Part shown: one piece after another, positions 25,926-34,921 of the stretch
Layout of the letters: each line of letters opens with the position of its first letter
Position numbering within the stretch: position 1 is the first letter of the stretch
Source: 39-52-133 sp035531075
Lineage (GTDB): Bacteria > Pseudomonadota > Gammaproteobacteria > Burkholderiales > Gallionellaceae
DNA: 64,000 bases
Direction of reading: 5' to 3'
NCBI GenBank assembly: GCA_035531075.1
Contig: DATKTO010000007.1
Coordinates: forward strand, 147,711-211,710
Made by a program: the position numbers and the translations under genes
Notes under the pieces: model-generated
The model's database searches: none
What the model saw: only the letters and a program-made list of their open reading frames with translations
Told to the model about the DNA's origin: nothing

Positions 25926-27557
25926 TTGTCTGCAACCTCAGTTCTAGCACGTAAATGGCGGCCCAGAAATTTCGCCCAGCTGGCGGGGCAGGAGCATGTG
26001 GTGCAGGCATTGAGCAATGCGCTGTCGCAAAACCGCCTGCATCACGCCTATCTGTTCACCGGCACGCGCGGCGTGGGCAAAACCACCATTGCGCGCATCT
26101 TCGCCAAATCCCTGAACTGTTTAAGCGGCATCACCGCCACGCCCTGCGGCGTCTGCAGCGCCTGCACTGAGATCGACAGCGGACGCTTTATCGATCTGAT
26201 CGAGCTGGACGCGGCGTCGAACACGCAGGTGGACAATATGCGCGAACTGCTGGAAAGCGCGCTGTATGCGCCGACCAGCGGACGCTTCAAGGTGTATATT
26301 ATCGACGAAGTGCACATGCTGTCGAAGTCGGCGTTCAACGCCATGCTGAAGACGCTGGAAGAGCCACCCGCGCATGTGAAATTCATTCTGGCGACAACCG
26401 ATCCGCAGAAAATTCCGGTGACCGTGCTGTCGCGCTGCCTGCAATTCAATCTCAAACAGCTGCCGCCGGCGCTGATCCTCAGTCATTTGCAGTATGTGCT
26501 GGAGCAGGAAGCTATCCCGTTCGAGACAGCGGCGCTGAAACTGGTGGCGCGCGCAGCACAGGGCAGCATGCGCGATGCGCTGAGCCTGATGGATCAGGCG
26601 ATCGCCTATTCCGACTCCAAAGTGGAGGAGGTGACGGTGCGTAATATGCTGGGCGCGATCGACCAGAGCTATTTGTTTGATCTGCTGCAATCGCTGCGCG
26701 CGCAGGGGGGTGCCGCTCTGCTGCGCATCGCCGACGATATGGCGATACGCAGCATGGCGTTTGACGCCGCGTTGCAGGATTTGGCGACTCTGCTGCACCG
26801 CATTGCACTCGCACAGACTGTTCCCGATGCCATTGCAGAAGATGAGCCCGAACGCGTGCGCCTGATGGAACTTGCACAGCAATTCAGTGCCGAAGAGGTT
26901 CAGCTGTTCTACCAAATCGCGATCCACGGACGCAATGAGATTAATCTGGCGCCGGATGAGTATGCCGGCTTTACCATGACGCTGTTGCGCATGCTGGCGT
27001 TTATGCCTGCGGCAGCGGGAGCCATCTCTGAACGCGCTGCTGCGCCGGTTGCGGCAAAGGCCAAGCCGGCAGCAGCGCCTGTAATGGCAGCCAAGCCTGT
27101 TGCGGCGAGCCCGCTCGCAGCACAACCAGTTTCAGCCAAACCGGCTGAAGCGCACGCTGCGACTAACGCTACGCTGGACTGGAATGTATTGCTGGCGCAG
27201 CTGAATGTGCAGGGCATGGCGCGCGAGCTGGCAAGAAACTGTGTGCTGGAAAGTTTTGCTGACGGCAAGATCAGCTTAAGCCTTGCGCCGCAGCACAAGC
27301 AGTTTCTGAATAACAAGATGGCACAGGACAAGCTGCAGGCCGCATTGAGTGACTATTTTGCACAGCCGGTACGCTTGACTCTCTCAGTCGGTGCTCCAGC
27401 CAGTGCGGTGACACCTGCGGCAGTTGAGCAGCAGGAAAAGCAGGTGCGCCAGCAGACGGCGGCGGATGCAATTTCGCAAGATCCGTTTGTGCGTGAAGCG
27501 CAGGCGCAGCTGGATGCGCAGATCATTGAAAATTCCATTAAATTTATACAACAGTAA
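25926..27557 (+). CDS. dnaX: DNA polymerase III subunit tau/gamma
   Basis: A 543-residue clamp-loader ATPase. The start is TTG at 25926, chosen because family members begin M(S/x)xxVLARKWRP. The Walker A motif is GTRGVGKTT, the zinc-binding cysteines lie in CLSGITATPCGVCSAC, and Walker B is DEVHMLS. An Ala/Pro-rich linker (about 360-420) leads to the C-terminal polymerase-binding region. I see no A-rich slippery heptamer like that producing gamma in E. coli. ybaB and recR follow in the usual order. Confidence 0.95.
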   Translation: MSATSVLARKWRPRNFAQLAGQEHVVQALSNALSQNRLHHAYLFTGTRGVGKTTIARIFAKSLNCLSGITATPCGVCSACTEIDSGRFIDLIELDAASNTQVDNMRELLESALYAPTSGRFKVYIIDEVHMLSKSAFNAMLKTLEEPPAHVKFILATTDPQKIPVTVLSRCLQFNLKQLPPALILSHLQYVLEQEAIPFETAALKLVARAAQGSMRDALSLMDQAIAYSDSKVEEVTVRNMLGAIDQSYLFDLLQSLRAQGGAALLRIADDMAIRSMAFDAALQDLATLLHRIALAQTVPDAIAEDEPERVRLMELAQQFSAEEVQLFYQIAIHGRNEINLAPDEYAGFTMTLLRMLAFMPAAAGAISERAAAPVAAKAKPAAAPVMAAKPVAASPLAAQPVSAKPAEAHAATNATLDWNVLLAQLNVQGMARELARNCVLESFADGKISLSLAPQHKQFLNNKMAQDKLQAALSDYFAQPVRLTLSVGAPASAVTPAAVEQQEKQVRQQTAADAISQDPFVREAQAQLDAQIIENSIKFIQQ

Positions 27558-27574
27558 GCTGGAGGATGTGACAG

Positions 27575-27901
27575 ATGATGAAGGGCGGATTAGGCGGCTT
27601 GATGAAACAGGCGCAGCAGATGCAGGCAAATATGAAAAAGGCGCAGGATGAACTGGCCAAGGTTGAAGTAGAAGGCCAGGCGGGTTCCGGCATGGTAAAA
27701 GTGACGATGACCTGCGCGCATGAAGTGCGCCGTGTGCAGCTTGCTGACAGCCTGATGGGCGACGACAAGGAAATGCTGGAAGACCTGATTGTGGCTGCGC
27801 TGAACGATGCGGTGAAGCAGGTGGCGACCACGAGTAAAGCAAAGATGAGCGGATTTGGCGCGGGCCTGAATCTGCCGCCCGGCATGAATCTGCCCTTTTA
27901 A
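27575..27901 (+). CDS. ybaB: Nucleoid-associated protein, YbaB/EbfC family
   Basis: A 108-residue DNA-binding protein with GGAGG upstream. The glycine- and methionine-rich start (MMKGGLGGLMKQAQQMQANMK) and the core VEVEGQAGSGMVKVTMTCAHEVRRVQL are standard. It is encoded between dnaX and recR as in most proteobacteria. It binds DNA as a dimer and helps organise the nucleoid. Confidence 0.95.
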   Translation: MMKGGLGGLMKQAQQMQANMKKAQDELAKVEVEGQAGSGMVKVTMTCAHEVRRVQLADSLMGDDKEMLEDLIVAALNDAVKQVATTSKAKMSGFGAGLNLPPGMNLPF

Positions 27902-27961
27902 AATCTAAAATGGCCAAATTTTGAGCTTGTTAATTGCTGTATTTCTGGATGCTGGTCCGGG

Positions 27962-28561
27962 ATGAAAACGCCATCCAGTCTGGAAGCGCTGATTGCCGCG
28001 CTACGCGCGTTGCCGGGGGTGGGGCCGAAATCTGCGCAGCGCATGGCCTACCATCTGCTGCAACGTGACAAACCTGCCGCCCTGCGGCTTGCGCAATCCC
28101 TGACGCATGCCGTGGAGACATTGCATCACTGCGCCAAGTGCAATAATTTTTCCGAGGAAGAAGTGTGCGAGATGTGCCGCTCACCGCGGCGCGACAACAC
28201 TCTGCTGTGCGTGGTCGAGATGCCCGCCGACCTGCTGATGATGGAGCAGGCACAGTGCTATCACGGCATGTATTTCGTCCTGATGGGGCGCCTGTCGCCG
28301 CTGGACGGCATCGGCGCACGTGAATTGCATCTGGACAGGCTGGTAAGGCGCGCACAGGAGCAGCCGTGCGAGGTGATACTGGCGACCAACTTCACGGTCG
28401 AAGGCGAGGCAACCGCGCATTACATTGCCACGTTGCTGCGAGCGCAGGGTATTAAGGTATCGCGCATTGCGCGCGGCTTGCCGGTGGGCGGTGAATTGGA
28501 ACATGTAGATAGTGGCACCCTGGCACAGGCTGTGCTGGAACGACGCGAGGTGGCCGGGTGA
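27962..28561 (+). CDS. recR: Recombination mediator RecR
   Basis: A 199-residue protein with an N-terminal helix-hairpin-helix (LRALPGVGPKSAQRMAYHLL), a four-cysteine zinc finger (CAKCNNFSEEEVCEMC) and a Toprim domain (LLCVVEMPADLLMMEQ, ILATNFTVEGEATAHYI). It acts with RecO (encoded at 43749) in loading RecA at gaps. Its stop overlaps the GTG of the following pseudouridine synthase gene by four bases. Confidence 0.96.
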   Translation: MKTPSSLEALIAALRALPGVGPKSAQRMAYHLLQRDKPAALRLAQSLTHAVETLHHCAKCNNFSEEEVCEMCRSPRRDNTLLCVVEMPADLLMMEQAQCYHGMYFVLMGRLSPLDGIGARELHLDRLVRRAQEQPCEVILATNFTVEGEATAHYIATLLRAQGIKVSRIARGLPVGGELEHVDSGTLAQAVLERREVAG

Positions 28562-29583
28562 ACCGGCAAGGGATTAAGATGAACGATCAAGGCGACAAGA
28601 TAAGCGGGCAAGGTGAAAGAATTCAAAAAGTGCTGGCTCAGGCCGGCGTCGGCTCGCGCCGTGAGATGGAGGAATGGATAGCCGCGGGTCGCGTAACGGT
28701 GAACGGTGAACCTGCCACCCTGGGTATGCGCGTGGTCGAAGGCGATGTGCTGCGCGCGGACAAGCGTACGGTGCACGTCAAGGCACAGGAAGATAAAGAC
28801 TATCCGCGCGTGTTGCTGTATCACAAGCAGGAAGGCGAGATTGTCAGCCGTGACGACCCTGAAAAGCGCACCAATGTTTTTGAGAAGCTGCCCAAGTTGC
28901 GCGGCATGAAGTGGATAGCCATTGGCCGCCTCGACTACAACACCAGCGGCCTGCTGATTTTTACCACCTCGGGCGAGCTGGCGAACCGCTTGATGCATCC
29001 GCGATTTGAAGTCGAGCGCGAGTATGCGGTGCGGGTGCAGGGAGAGATGACTCCGGAGCAGATGCGTCAGATGACCAAGCAGGGCATAGAGCTGGAAGAC
29101 GGGCTGGTCAAGTTTGAAAAGCTCACCGACGAAGGTGGCGAGGGCTTCAATCACTGGTATCGCCTGGTGTTGAAAGAAGGGCGTAACCGCGTGGTGCGGC
29201 GCACCTTCGAGGCGCTGAATTTAACCATCAGCCGGCTGATGCGGGTACGGTTTGGAATTATCAATCTGCCACCCAGTATCAAGCGCGGCAAGATGGCCGA
29301 ACTGGGCGAAGGTGAAGTGAATATGATCCTCGATTGGGTTGGTCTTGCTGCGCAACCCGATGAAGAGGTTGAACCCGTTCAGGTTGCTCGCGGCGTGGAT
29401 AGCAAGTCAAAAGAAAAGGCTAATCCGTTCCAGCGCAAAGATCATCGGATTGAATCTGGCAAAGGCAGGCAAGCCGGGTCTGCCAAAGATGGCAGGCTGG
29501 AATCTGCGAAGGGCGGACGCAAGCCCGGCGCAGCTGTCACTCGCGGTGGCCGCAATAAAACTAAAGCTGGCGTGAAAGCATAA
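28558..29583 (+). CDS. rluB: 23S rRNA pseudouridine synthase, RluB-like
   Basis: A 341-residue protein. The GTG at 28558 overlaps the recR stop (GTGA) with GAGG upstream, suggesting coupling; an ATG at 28579 is an alternative. An S4 RNA-binding domain (RIQKVLAQAGVGSRREMEEWIAAGRVTVNG) precedes the synthase domain with the catalytic Asp in GRLDYNTSGLLI. The C-terminal tail of about 75 residues is Lys/Arg/Gly-rich and likely disordered, as in many RluB proteins. Confidence 0.88.
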   Translation: MNRQGIKMNDQGDKISGQGERIQKVLAQAGVGSRREMEEWIAAGRVTVNGEPATLGMRVVEGDVLRADKRTVHVKAQEDKDYPRVLLYHKQEGEIVSRDDPEKRTNVFEKLPKLRGMKWIAIGRLDYNTSGLLIFTTSGELANRLMHPRFEVEREYAVRVQGEMTPEQMRQMTKQGIELEDGLVKFEKLTDEGGEGFNHWYRLVLKEGRNRVVRRTFEALNLTISRLMRVRFGIINLPPSIKRGKMAELGEGEVNMILDWVGLAAQPDEEVEPVQVARGVDSKSKEKANPFQRKDHRIESGKGRQAGSAKDGRLESAKGGRKPGAAVTRGGRNKTKAGVKA

Positions 29584-29684
29584 CTATCATTAAAATCCTT
29601 GGGCTTGGGTAAGATTGTTAAATAAAGTTATAATCCGCGGCAAGCGGCCACACACTTATTCTAAGATACATACGACAGGAAAGA

Positions 29685-30842
29685 ATGGAAGAGCGGGATA
29701 ATAAAACCATAATATGCAGTGTGTTGTTTCTGGATATTGTGGAATATTCACAAAAAGCCGTTTCGGGGCAAATTTCCCTGAAGGAAGGCTTTAACGTCTT
29801 TTTGTCGACCGCGCTTGATGATATTCCCGTAAGAGATCGCATTATCCTGGACACCGGCGACGGTGCCGCAATCAGCTTCCTCGGCGACATCGAAGATGCG
29901 CTCAAGGTTGGCCTGAGTATGCGTGAAAGCCTGCTTACCGCGGGTGTGCATATGGATCCGCCGTTGCTGGTGAGGATGGGCATCAATCTGGGGCCGGTGC
30001 GTCTGGTTAAGGATATTAACAACCAGCCTAATATCGTAGGTGACGGCATCAATGTAGCACAGCGTGTGATGGGCTTTGCCGATATCGGGCAGCTGCTGGT
30101 TTCGCGCTCTTACTACGATGCGGTATCTAGAATTTCGCAGGAATACGCAGGGATGTTTCATTACCAGGGTTCGCGTACTGACAAGCATGTGCGCGAGCAT
30201 GAAGTTTATGCGATTGGCTATCCTGGCGAGTTCTCGCTGACAAAAAAAAATTCGGAAATAATAGTCAAAGTAAAAAAAGCAGCAGCCGAACTGATGCATG
30301 GAGTCGGCAAATGGGCTGGCGGAATTTATGGCGCATACCAAAATGCCAGCAACAGGCAGCGGATTTTGTATCTTGCTGCCCCCGTGCTATCACTGCTGCT
30401 GGTGGCGGCAGTTCTACCTGTTGTAAAACGAGGCTCAATTGCACCGGTGAAACAGGTGGTGGTGCGTTATTATCCTGATGCTGCGCAGGCGACATCGTCC
30501 GTTGCCGGATTCGCAGTGAAAAAATCTGAAGCAGTAAAAGTCATGAACGAAACCGCAAAGGTTAATTCTGCCAAAAAGATGGATAAACCGAGTATTGCCA
30601 GGGTGCGTACCCTGGAAGAAACCACCGGTGCTGCAGCCGTAATGAGCCTGGTGGTGTTGCCATGGGGAGAGGTTTACCTTGACGGCAGAATGCAGGGTGT
30701 TTCACCTCCTCTGATAGAATTGCAGGTTGCACCAGGCAAACACGAAATTGAAATTAGAAATTCCAATTTTCCTGTTTATAAACAGACGATTCAGCCTAAA
30801 GTGGGCGAAAAATTAAACATTAAACATACTTTCGCCAATTAA
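29685..30842 (+). CDS. Class III cyclase-like domain protein with a transmembrane helix and PEGA domain
   Basis: A 385-residue protein with AGGAAAG before the ATG. Residues about 10-180 form a class III nucleotide-cyclase fold. Metal Asp residues are present (LFLDIVEYS, TGDGAAISF), as is the Asn/Arg pair (INVAQRV). The substrate-selecting Lys before GDG appears to be Leu, so activity is uncertain. One helix (YLAAPVLSLLLVAAVLPVV, about 225-243) leads to an extracytoplasmic segment ending in a PEGA-like domain (VVLPWGEVYLDGRMQGVSPP). It heads a set with a lipoprotein and a Ser/Thr kinase. Confidence 0.75.
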   Translation: MEERDNKTIICSVLFLDIVEYSQKAVSGQISLKEGFNVFLSTALDDIPVRDRIILDTGDGAAISFLGDIEDALKVGLSMRESLLTAGVHMDPPLLVRMGINLGPVRLVKDINNQPNIVGDGINVAQRVMGFADIGQLLVSRSYYDAVSRISQEYAGMFHYQGSRTDKHVREHEVYAIGYPGEFSLTKKNSEIIVKVKKAAAELMHGVGKWAGGIYGAYQNASNRQRILYLAAPVLSLLLVAAVLPVVKRGSIAPVKQVVVRYYPDAAQATSSVAGFAVKKSEAVKVMNETAKVNSAKKMDKPSIARVRTLEETTGAAAVMSLVVLPWGEVYLDGRMQGVSPPLIELQVAPGKHEIEIRNSNFPVYKQTIQPKVGEKLNIKHTFAN

Positions 30843-30849
30843 CCGAATA

Positions 30850-31281
30850 ATGGGCTTTGTCAAATTGCACTTACGTACAATATTTTTAGGCGGATTGGCC
30901 GTGCTCTTGATGAGCGGATGCCAGACCACGAAAACATGGAATCCTTTTGCGTGCGATGCGGCGCATGCCGGTGGCGCGGCTACGCCCACGGATAAAAAAT
31001 TGAATTATGGTGTGCTGAGTTATGAGGAAGGCAACTACCAGGCTTCCATCATGGCTCTGCAAGGTGTGCTTGACACAGGTTTAAGCGGCAAACCAGAGCA
31101 GGTCAAGGCATATAAATACCTTGCATTTATTCAGTGTGTATCAGGCCGGGAAGCAATGTGCCGTGACTACTTTAAAAAGGCGCTTGAAATTGATCCTAAT
31201 TTCAATCTGGATACAGCGGAGGCTGGTCATCCGCTCTGGGGTCCGGCATTCCGAAGTGTGAAAAGCAAATTTGCAAAATAA
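30850..31281 (+). CDS. TPR lipoprotein (TssQ-like)
   Basis: A 143-residue lipoprotein: the signal sequence ends in a lipobox (LLMSGCQ, Cys near residue 24). The mature part has TPR-like helices (NYGVLSYEEGNYQASIMALQGVL, KYLAFIQCVSGREAMCRDYFKKALEIDP) and the end motif AEAGHPLWGPAFRSVK. That ending recalls small lipoproteins annotated as TssQ-like in type VI secretion clusters, but no T6SS gene is in the window. It starts seven bases after the cyclase-like gene and probably forms a signalling module with it and the kinase that follows. Confidence 0.7.
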   Translation: MGFVKLHLRTIFLGGLAVLLMSGCQTTKTWNPFACDAAHAGGAATPTDKKLNYGVLSYEEGNYQASIMALQGVLDTGLSGKPEQVKAYKYLAFIQCVSGREAMCRDYFKKALEIDPNFNLDTAEAGHPLWGPAFRSVKSKFAK

Positions 31282-31321
31282 GTTATGAGCGTTTATACAA
31301 ATACCAACCGTGGTCGGATTT

Positions 31322-32620
31322 ATGATTAGCCAGCTGGGCCGCTACAATATTATCGGTGAGCTGGGTCAGGGCGCGATGGGTACTGTCTATAAGGCAGTTG
31401 ACCCGTTGATTGATCGTATCGTCGCAATAAAGACCATTAACCTGAGTCTGGCGATGGACGAAAAGGATGAGTACGAATCACGTTTCTATCAAGAGGCCAA
31501 AGCCGCAGGTCGCTTAAGTCACCCCAATATTGTCACCATTTACGATGTGGGCAAAAGTGGTGAAATTGCCTACATTGCAATGGAGTTTCTGCAAGGCCGT
31601 GAGCTAAGGGATATCCTCAATGATGGCAAGCGTATGCCGGTTGAGCAGGTGATCAATGTAGTGGCGCAGGTTGCGCAGGGCTTGGCCTATGCGCATGAGA
31701 ATGGGATCGTGCATCGTGATGTCAAGCCGTCCAATATCATGATCGTACGTGATGGTCATGTGAAAATAACCGATTTTGGCATTGCACGCATGGCATCAGC
31801 CGCCGTGCGCACACAGACCGGTATGGTGCTGGGCTCCCCCAAATACATGTCTCCGGAACAGGTGGTGGGCAAGCAGACCGACCAGCGTTCGGATATTTTC
31901 TCGCTGGGCGTCATGCTGTATGAAATGCTTACCGGACAAGCACCGTTTGCCGGCGAGAACATTAATGCCATCATGTATCAAACGTTGAATAGCGTGCCGC
32001 CTCCGCCCAGTACACTGAGTCCCAATGTGCCGGAAATGCTGAATTTTATTGTGGCCAAGGCACTGGCAAAGAAGCTGGAGCACCGCTATCAGGACGCCAA
32101 AGAGTTCGCTGGCGATTTGTATGCCTGTCGCGACAGGTTGCCACGCCCCACCAGCGCCCATAATGTGGCCCAGCCCAGGTCAACGGTTGCATCGAGCGTG
32201 AAACGGCCTGATGCTATTCATGTGGGCAAACATGTGGATACCAGCGAAGATGAATCCAGGCCGGTGCCAACCCTGGGTTTGTCTGCCGCGTTTGACTCTG
32301 CCGCAGCTACCATGCGTCTGGCCGCGATGACGGGCACGATTGAAGAGGTCGAGGAGTTTTCAAAAACGTTTAAAATGCCCATTCCTGATCTTAAGGATAT
32401 CAACAGGGTGAGCCCTGACTCATCGGTGGCTACCTTGCCTTTAACGCCTAAGCCCAAGATTGAGCCGCCCGTTTTCTCCAAGCCCAGGGCGATGCCTGTC
32501 AAAGATTCCTATCAGGGCAGGCCGGCTGAAAACGCAGGTTCGGGAAGAGGAAATTTACTGATCATAGCCGTTGTCGTAGTGGTTGTGCTGGGCCTGCTTT
32601 CGGTGTTTGTCTTCAAGTAG
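31322..32620 (+). CDS. Membrane-anchored Ser/Thr protein kinase (PknB-like)
   Basis: A 432-residue kinase; the ATG at 31322 is preferred over a GTG four codons earlier. The kinase domain covers about residues 5-265: GELGQGAMGTVYKA, catalytic Lys in VAIKTI, HRDVKPSNIM and TDFGIAR, with an activation loop containing SAAVRTQTGMVLGSPKYMSPEQ. A flexible region of about 140 residues, rich in Ser and Pro, leads to a C-terminal membrane helix (NLLIIAVVVVVVLGLLSVFVF) with almost nothing outside. Catalytic residues are complete. It likely signals with the cyclase-like/PEGA protein and lipoprotein upstream. Confidence 0.88.
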   Translation: MISQLGRYNIIGELGQGAMGTVYKAVDPLIDRIVAIKTINLSLAMDEKDEYESRFYQEAKAAGRLSHPNIVTIYDVGKSGEIAYIAMEFLQGRELRDILNDGKRMPVEQVINVVAQVAQGLAYAHENGIVHRDVKPSNIMIVRDGHVKITDFGIARMASAAVRTQTGMVLGSPKYMSPEQVVGKQTDQRSDIFSLGVMLYEMLTGQAPFAGENINAIMYQTLNSVPPPPSTLSPNVPEMLNFIVAKALAKKLEHRYQDAKEFAGDLYACRDRLPRPTSAHNVAQPRSTVASSVKRPDAIHVGKHVDTSEDESRPVPTLGLSAAFDSAAATMRLAAMTGTIEEVEEFSKTFKMPIPDLKDINRVSPDSSVATLPLTPKPKIEPPVFSKPRAMPVKDSYQGRPAENAGSGRGNLLIIAVVVVVVLGLLSVFVFK

Positions 32621-33069
32621 TGAGTCAGGCATGCCCTTCAGTTGCTGAAATCGGGGGGCCTACTGTTTTTAAGCTGTACCCCTCCCGTATCTGCTCGGTT
32701 TTGCTGTTTGCTGTTCATTTCCTTGCCACACTGATCGTTTTTCTGCTGCCACTAACCGTTCTGGTAAAAGCTGCATTTGCCGTTTTGTTGGCGGGTTCTC
32801 TTGCCTATTATTTCAGACGTGATGCCTGGCTCTCGTTATCTTCATCGCCTGTTGCGATACGCATTGAGGGCATCAATATTACATTGTTCTCGCGCGCGGG
32901 CAGCGAAGTGTATGGTCAATATCAAGTGACAGCGTGGACCCCGGTTCTCACCATTTTGAATGTTTTGCCACAGGGGGAAAAGAGAACGCGTTCAGTCGTA
33001 ATTTTTCCGGACAGCATGGATACGGAACGCTTCCGTGAGTTGCGCATGCTGTTGAAATGGGGCGGCTGA
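32620..33069 (+). CDS. ygfX: YgfX/CptA-like membrane protein
   Basis: A 149-residue protein whose GTG overlaps the kinase stop by one base. Two adjacent helices (SVLLFAVHFLATLIVFLL and VLVKAAFAVLLAGSLAYYF) precede a soluble part ending VVIFPDSMDTERFRELRMLLKW, the YgfX family pattern. In E. coli YgfX is the membrane partner encoded with SdhE. Here sdhE is absent, but the gene lies next to nadB, a common neighbour. It is convergent with nadB. Confidence 0.75.
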   Translation: MSQACPSVAEIGGPTVFKLYPSRICSVLLFAVHFLATLIVFLLPLTVLVKAAFAVLLAGSLAYYFRRDAWLSLSSSPVAIRIEGINITLFSRAGSEVYGQYQVTAWTPVLTILNVLPQGEKRTRSVVIFPDSMDTERFRELRMLLKWGG

Positions 33070-33105
33070 AATTAATGATTCTCCAGCTTTCCCCGGATCA
33101 CGGTG

Positions 33106-34692
33106 TCACACCGAAAGCTCGTAATTGGGTGGCGTCAGGATGCTTGGTATCGCCAGCGGCAGTGTTTCCGGATAATCTTTACTGTAATGCAGGCCGCGGC
33201 TTTCGTGACGTGATAGTGCGCACTGCACAATGAGATCGGCGCTCAATACCAGATTCCTGAGTTCAAGCAAGTCGGCGCTGACATGAAAATGGTTGTAATA
33301 CTCATTGATTTCTTCGTGCAACAGCTGGATGCGGTGCTGTGCCCGCTGCAATCTTTTGCTTGTGCGCACAATGCCAACGTAGTCCCACATGAAGCGGCGC
33401 AACTCGGCCCAGTTGTGTGAGATCACCACCGCCTCGTCCGCATCCGTTACCTGGCTTTCATCCCATTCGGGCAGTTGAATAAGACCTTCGGCTTGTTGGG
33501 CGAGTATATCGATGGAAGCCGCTTCGGCAAACACCAGGCATTCGAGCAGTGAATTGCTGGCCAGACGGTTGGCACCATGCAGTCCGGTATATGACGTTTC
33601 ACCAATCGCATACAGATGGTCGACGTCGGTGCGGCCATGCAAATCGGCCATGATGCCGCCGCAGGTGAAATGTACGGCCGGCACTACGGGAATGGGTTCG
33701 CGCGAAATGTCGATACCCAGCTCCAGGCAGCGGGCATAGATATTGGGGAAGTGCTGCTGCAGAAACTCTTTGCTCTGATGTGATATATCCAGATAAACGC
33801 AATCCAGACCGTGGGTTTTCATTTCGAAGTCGATGGCGCGCGCTACCACATCACGCGGGGCCAGTTCGGCGCGGGCATCGTGCCTCGCCATAAAGGGGGT
33901 GCCGTCCGGTAATTTGAGTATGCCGCCTTCGCCGCGCACGGCCTCGCTGATTAAAAATGATTTGGCATGCGGGTGATACAGGCAGGTGGGATGAAACTGG
34001 ATAAATTCCATATTCGCCACCCTGCATCCGGCACGCCAGCCCATCGCAATGCCATCCCCTGTGGCCGTGTCCGGATTGGTGGTATAGAGGTACACCTTGC
34101 CGGCACCGCCCGTTGCCAAGGTGGTATTGTGAGCGCTGATGGTGATGATTTCGCCGCTCAAGGTGTTCAGTGCGTAAGCGCCGTAGCAGCGGTTGTCGTG
34201 CAATCCCAGCTTGTTGCCTGTTATCAGGTCGATGGCGATGTGCTGTTCCAGCAATGTAATATTGGGGTGTGCCATCACCTTGGCCGCAATGCTTTGTTGC
34301 ACCGCCAGGCCGGTGGCATCTGCGGCATGGATAATGCGGCGGTGGCTATGTCCACCTTCACGTGTCAGGTGGTAGCTGTTGTCGCTGTCGCGGCTGAATG
34401 GAACACCTTGTGCTATCAGCCAGTCTATTGCTGACTTGCCGTTCTCAACCACATAACGCGTGGTGGCGGGATCGCACAGGCCTGCACCGGCTATATGCGT
34501 GTCATTGATATGCTCTTCCCATGAGTCATCCGGAGACAGCACCGCCGCGATGCCGCCCTGTGCCCAGGCGCTCGCCCCATCCAGCAATGATTTTTTTGTG
34601 ATGACAGCAACTTTCTGCTGGCCGGCCAGCTTCAGTGCCAATGACAGGCCGGCCAAGCCGCTGCCGATGATAAGTGAGTCAAATTTCAACAT
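33106..34692 (-). CDS. nadB: L-aspartate oxidase
   Basis: A 528-residue FAD enzyme that oxidises L-aspartate to iminoaspartate, the first step of de novo NAD synthesis. The N-terminal dinucleotide-binding motif is DSLIIGSGLAGLSLALKL; family motifs include GASAWAQGGIAAVL, THIAGAGLCDPATTRYVVE, GGHSHRRIIHAADATG, MEFIQFHPTCLY and GETSYTGLHGANRLASNSLLE. Length is normal. It is monocistronic and reads away from the divergent rpoE operon. Confidence 0.95.
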   Translation of the reverse strand: MLKFDSLIIGSGLAGLSLALKLAGQQKVAVITKKSLLDGASAWAQGGIAAVLSPDDSWEEHINDTHIAGAGLCDPATTRYVVENGKSAIDWLIAQGVPFSRDSDNSYHLTREGGHSHRRIIHAADATGLAVQQSIAAKVMAHPNITLLEQHIAIDLITGNKLGLHDNRCYGAYALNTLSGEIITISAHNTTLATGGAGKVYLYTTNPDTATGDGIAMGWRAGCRVANMEFIQFHPTCLYHPHAKSFLISEAVRGEGGILKLPDGTPFMARHDARAELAPRDVVARAIDFEMKTHGLDCVYLDISHQSKEFLQQHFPNIYARCLELGIDISREPIPVVPAVHFTCGGIMADLHGRTDVDHLYAIGETSYTGLHGANRLASNSLLECLVFAEAASIDILAQQAEGLIQLPEWDESQVTDADEAVVISHNWAELRRFMWDYVGIVRTSKRLQRAQHRIQLLHEEINEYYNHFHVSADLLELRNLVLSADLIVQCALSRHESRGLHYSKDYPETLPLAIPSILTPPNYELSV

Positions 34693-34787
34693 TATTGGGA
34701 GGGTTTCTGTTATTCCTTAGTCCGAACTATAGACTATAGCAAATTAATGCGGGTCAAATTGTATGCTCTGAAATCATGCATTGTTGT

Positions 34788-34814
34788 GAACTAAATCAGG
34801 ATATTTGTGTCTTT
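34788..34814 (+). promoter_or_regulatory. Candidate sigma-E promoter of the rpoE operon
   Basis: GAACTA (34788-34793) and TCTTT (34810-34814) are separated by 16 bp, resembling the RpoE consensus GAACTT-N16-TCTGA. It would give a leader of about 100 nt before rpoE and would explain autoregulation, which is usual for this operon. The -10 match is partial. Confidence 0.35.
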
Positions 34815-34921
34815 GAGAATATATCAGGCAATGCTGACGCTAAGTGCCTGTGAGGTTATACTAGAATAAAGTTTGCTCCTTGTTTTGTGAGCAATGAAAT
34901 TATAGTCTGGGGTAACCGGGA

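Noticed and set aside
25926..27557. Programmed frameshift for a gamma subunit in dnaX
   Set aside because: No A-rich slippery heptamer with a following stem was found at the usual place.
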